A stretch of DNA of 7,147 nucleotides. It comes from Rikenellaceae bacterium. Its GTDB lineage: Bacteria; Bacteroidota; Bacteroidia; Bacteroidales; Rikenellaceae. Shown one piece after another: positions 6,022 through 7,147 of this stretch (position 1 is its first letter; the number at the start of each line of letters is the position of its first letter). A program made the translations under genes and the position numbers. Under the pieces are notes generated by a model that saw only the letters and a program-made list of their open reading frames with translations, searched no databases and was not told the DNA's origin. Location: contig JAITVB010000067.1 of assembly GCA_031286025.1 (NCBI GenBank), forward strand, positions 1-7,147, in the 5' to 3' direction.

Positions 6022-7071
6022 TTAAAAGTCAATATGCAGTCTTAACATCCCGACCACTGCGTTGTTCAGCCGCGTTTCGCCGCCCGAAGGGTTGACGATG
6101 TATTGGAAGTCGGGTTGCAGGGCGATATTATCGTTGAGCGCATTTTTGTAATAGATTTCCAGAGCCGTCTCATGCTTGTGGGTAGCGGGACGCAGGCCGG
6201 CATGGGTGGCGGCAAAGCCTGCTGTGTGCCGCTCGGCAAGGGCATAGTTCGCACCCAATCCTAACGAATAGTTGTTGTCGTTCTTGTTTTTAGGCGCCAT
6301 CGCCAGTTGTCCGAACAGATTCAGTCGTTCGGTAACGGGTTGGTCGGCAATGACATAGAAGCCATAGTTCTTGTCGGCAGAATGGTAGTATGCGCCGAAC
6401 TTGAAGCGTCCTTCATAATGTACTTCTCCCATCGCGAGCAGGCCGTCGTCCTTGCAGAAATTCCAATGAACGTTGTGCGGGTTGTGCTCGAAGGCGGTCT
6501 GGTTACCGTCGAACAGCGCACCTTGCAGCGCCCATTGTTCGTCAATATCCCACCGTACCGAAAGGCCCAATCCCGTGAGCGGAAAGATCGGTACCGGGAT
6601 CCCCGTGGCGATCACCGGCGGCACGCCGAACGAGCTGTTGATAAACTCCCCCGAGCCTTCGCTGACCATAAATTCGGCGTTCAAATCCTGTAAACCGATC
6701 ATAAATGACACATAGCCAAGTTGTTGTCGAAACCACAATTCGTGGAGGTAGATGTGTTCGCCCGCGTCGATGTTCGAGGCAACCTGCAAATCTCCGAGAT
6801 AGTTTTCCGTCAGCGACTTGCCATGGATCGAGGCCCCGTTGACGAAGAACGATCCTCCGCGCCACCAACGGGCTTTTTCGGTGTCGAATCCGACTTTGAT
6901 ATTGCTCATCCCCATAAATCCGCCGCCGGTGCGCAGACCGCCGGCGGCGTTGTAATAGGTGTCGCCGATATAGGAGCTTTCGAACGAGAACGGATCCGGG
7001 GTTTCGGTTTGGGCGGCGGCGGCAAGCGAAACGGCCGCCGCGAAGACAAGAAGCGTCGCTTTTTTCAGCAT
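6022..7071 (-). CDS. OprB-like carbohydrate porin (outer membrane)
   Basis: With the ATG at 7071 the product has 349 residues. The frame also opens at an upstream TTG (7101), but the ATG gives a clean signal peptide: LKK, a hydrophobic Ala/Leu/Val core, and probable signal peptidase I cleavage after A20 (AAA-Q). The mature protein has the hallmarks of an outer-membrane beta barrel: alternating polar/hydrophobic strands, many Gly/Asn/Asp turns and a C-terminal aromatic (RLHIDF). Segments typical of the OprB carbohydrate-selective porin family are WWRGGSFFV (from residue 59), LGDLQVASNID (82-92), GLQDLNAEF (106-114) and ALFDGN (175-180). It is shorter than Pseudomonas OprB. The predicted role is passive uptake of sugars or other small solutes. 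The substrate cannot be told, and no inner-membrane transporter lies next to it here. It follows a terminator, so it is probably the first gene of its own transcript. Confidence 0.88.
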   Translation of the reverse strand: MLKKATLLVFAAAVSLAAAAQTETPDPFSFESSYIGDTYYNAAGGLRTGGGFMGMSNIKVGFDTEKARWWRGGSFFVNGASIHGKSLTENYLGDLQVASNIDAGEHIYLHELWFRQQLGYVSFMIGLQDLNAEFMVSEGSGEFINSSFGVPPVIATGIPVPIFPLTGLGLSVRWDIDEQWALQGALFDGNQTAFEHNPHNVHWNFCKDDGLLAMGEVHYEGRFKFGAYYHSADKNYGFYVIADQPVTERLNLFGQLAMAPKNKNDNNYSLGLGANYALAERHTAGFAATHAGLRPATHKHETALEIYYKNALNDNIALQPDFQYIVNPSGGETRLNNAVVGMLRLHIDF

Positions 7072-7122
7072 AAAAAACAAGGTCGAATTTTTATACCGCA
7101 AAGGTCGCGTATCCTGGAGCGC

Positions 7123-7145
7123 AAAAAAATCCCCTGATTCGGGGA
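7123..7145 (-). terminator. Rho-independent terminator of a minus-strand gene beyond the window
   Basis: On the minus strand the sequence is TCCCC-GAATCA-GGGGA followed by seven T residues. The 5-bp stem is perfect, with a 6-base loop, and the T run is on the minus-strand side only. It should end transcription of a gene that lies to the right of the window and is read leftward. The porin ATG is about 50 bases further on, so the porin likely has its own compact promoter or depends on read-through. Confidence 0.75.
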
Positions 7146-7147
7146 AA

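Noticed and set aside
6921..6949. Perfect 9-bp inverted repeat (CGCCGCCGG / CCGGCGGCG) inside the porin gene
   Set aside because: It falls in codons for Ala-Ala-Gly-Gly and Gly-Gly-Gly near the start of the mature protein. Small-residue runs in GC-rich DNA make such repeats by chance.
6022..7071. Porin as part of the galacturonate pathway with uxaBA
   Set aside because: It is on the opposite strand, separated by an unrelated gene pair and preceded by its own terminator. Nothing in the sequence links it to uronate uptake.

Overview
The window reads as chromosomal DNA of a Bacteroidota (Bacteroidales) bacterium. Translation starts lack strong Shine-Dalgarno sequences and are preceded by A-rich stretches. 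Two lipoproteins carry acidic residues just after the lipidated cysteine. The protein sequences look like gut Bacteroidales, and the fairly GC-rich uronate and porin genes would suit an Alistipes-like genus. The genus is an inference from reading, not a computed assignment.

Layout. Positions 1-75 hold a G-poor leader. Positions 76-3080 (+ strand) carry uxaB then uxaA, two consecutive steps of galacturonate breakdown: tagaturonate is reduced to altronate, then altronate is dehydrated to 2-keto-3-deoxygluconate. A perfect long hairpin with a short T run lies between the two genes. Positions 3081-3201 are a short convergent intergenic gap.

Positions 3202-5711 (- strand) hold a two-gene unit, a small lipoprotein followed by a subtilisin-family (S8) lipoprotein protease. 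Their stop and start codons overlap as ATGA, so they are almost certainly co-translated. A plausible Bacteroidetes-type promoter lies upstream near 5757-5789. This block looks more AT-rich than both flanks.

Positions 5712-6021 are mostly non-coding but include a 31-codon ORF just after the porin stop codon. Positions 6022-7071 (- strand) encode an OprB-like outer-membrane carbohydrate porin. A rho-independent terminator at 7123-7145 ends a further minus-strand gene beyond the window.

The uronate genes form one functional unit and the lipoprotein/protease pair another. The porin is not demonstrably linked to either. I see no CRISPR array, tRNA, rRNA, insertion sequence or phage gene. Nothing here is clearly a new system. 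The least explained items are the protease and its small lipoprotein partner, the uxaB-uxaA hairpin, and the 31-codon ORF whose start resembles FeoA.
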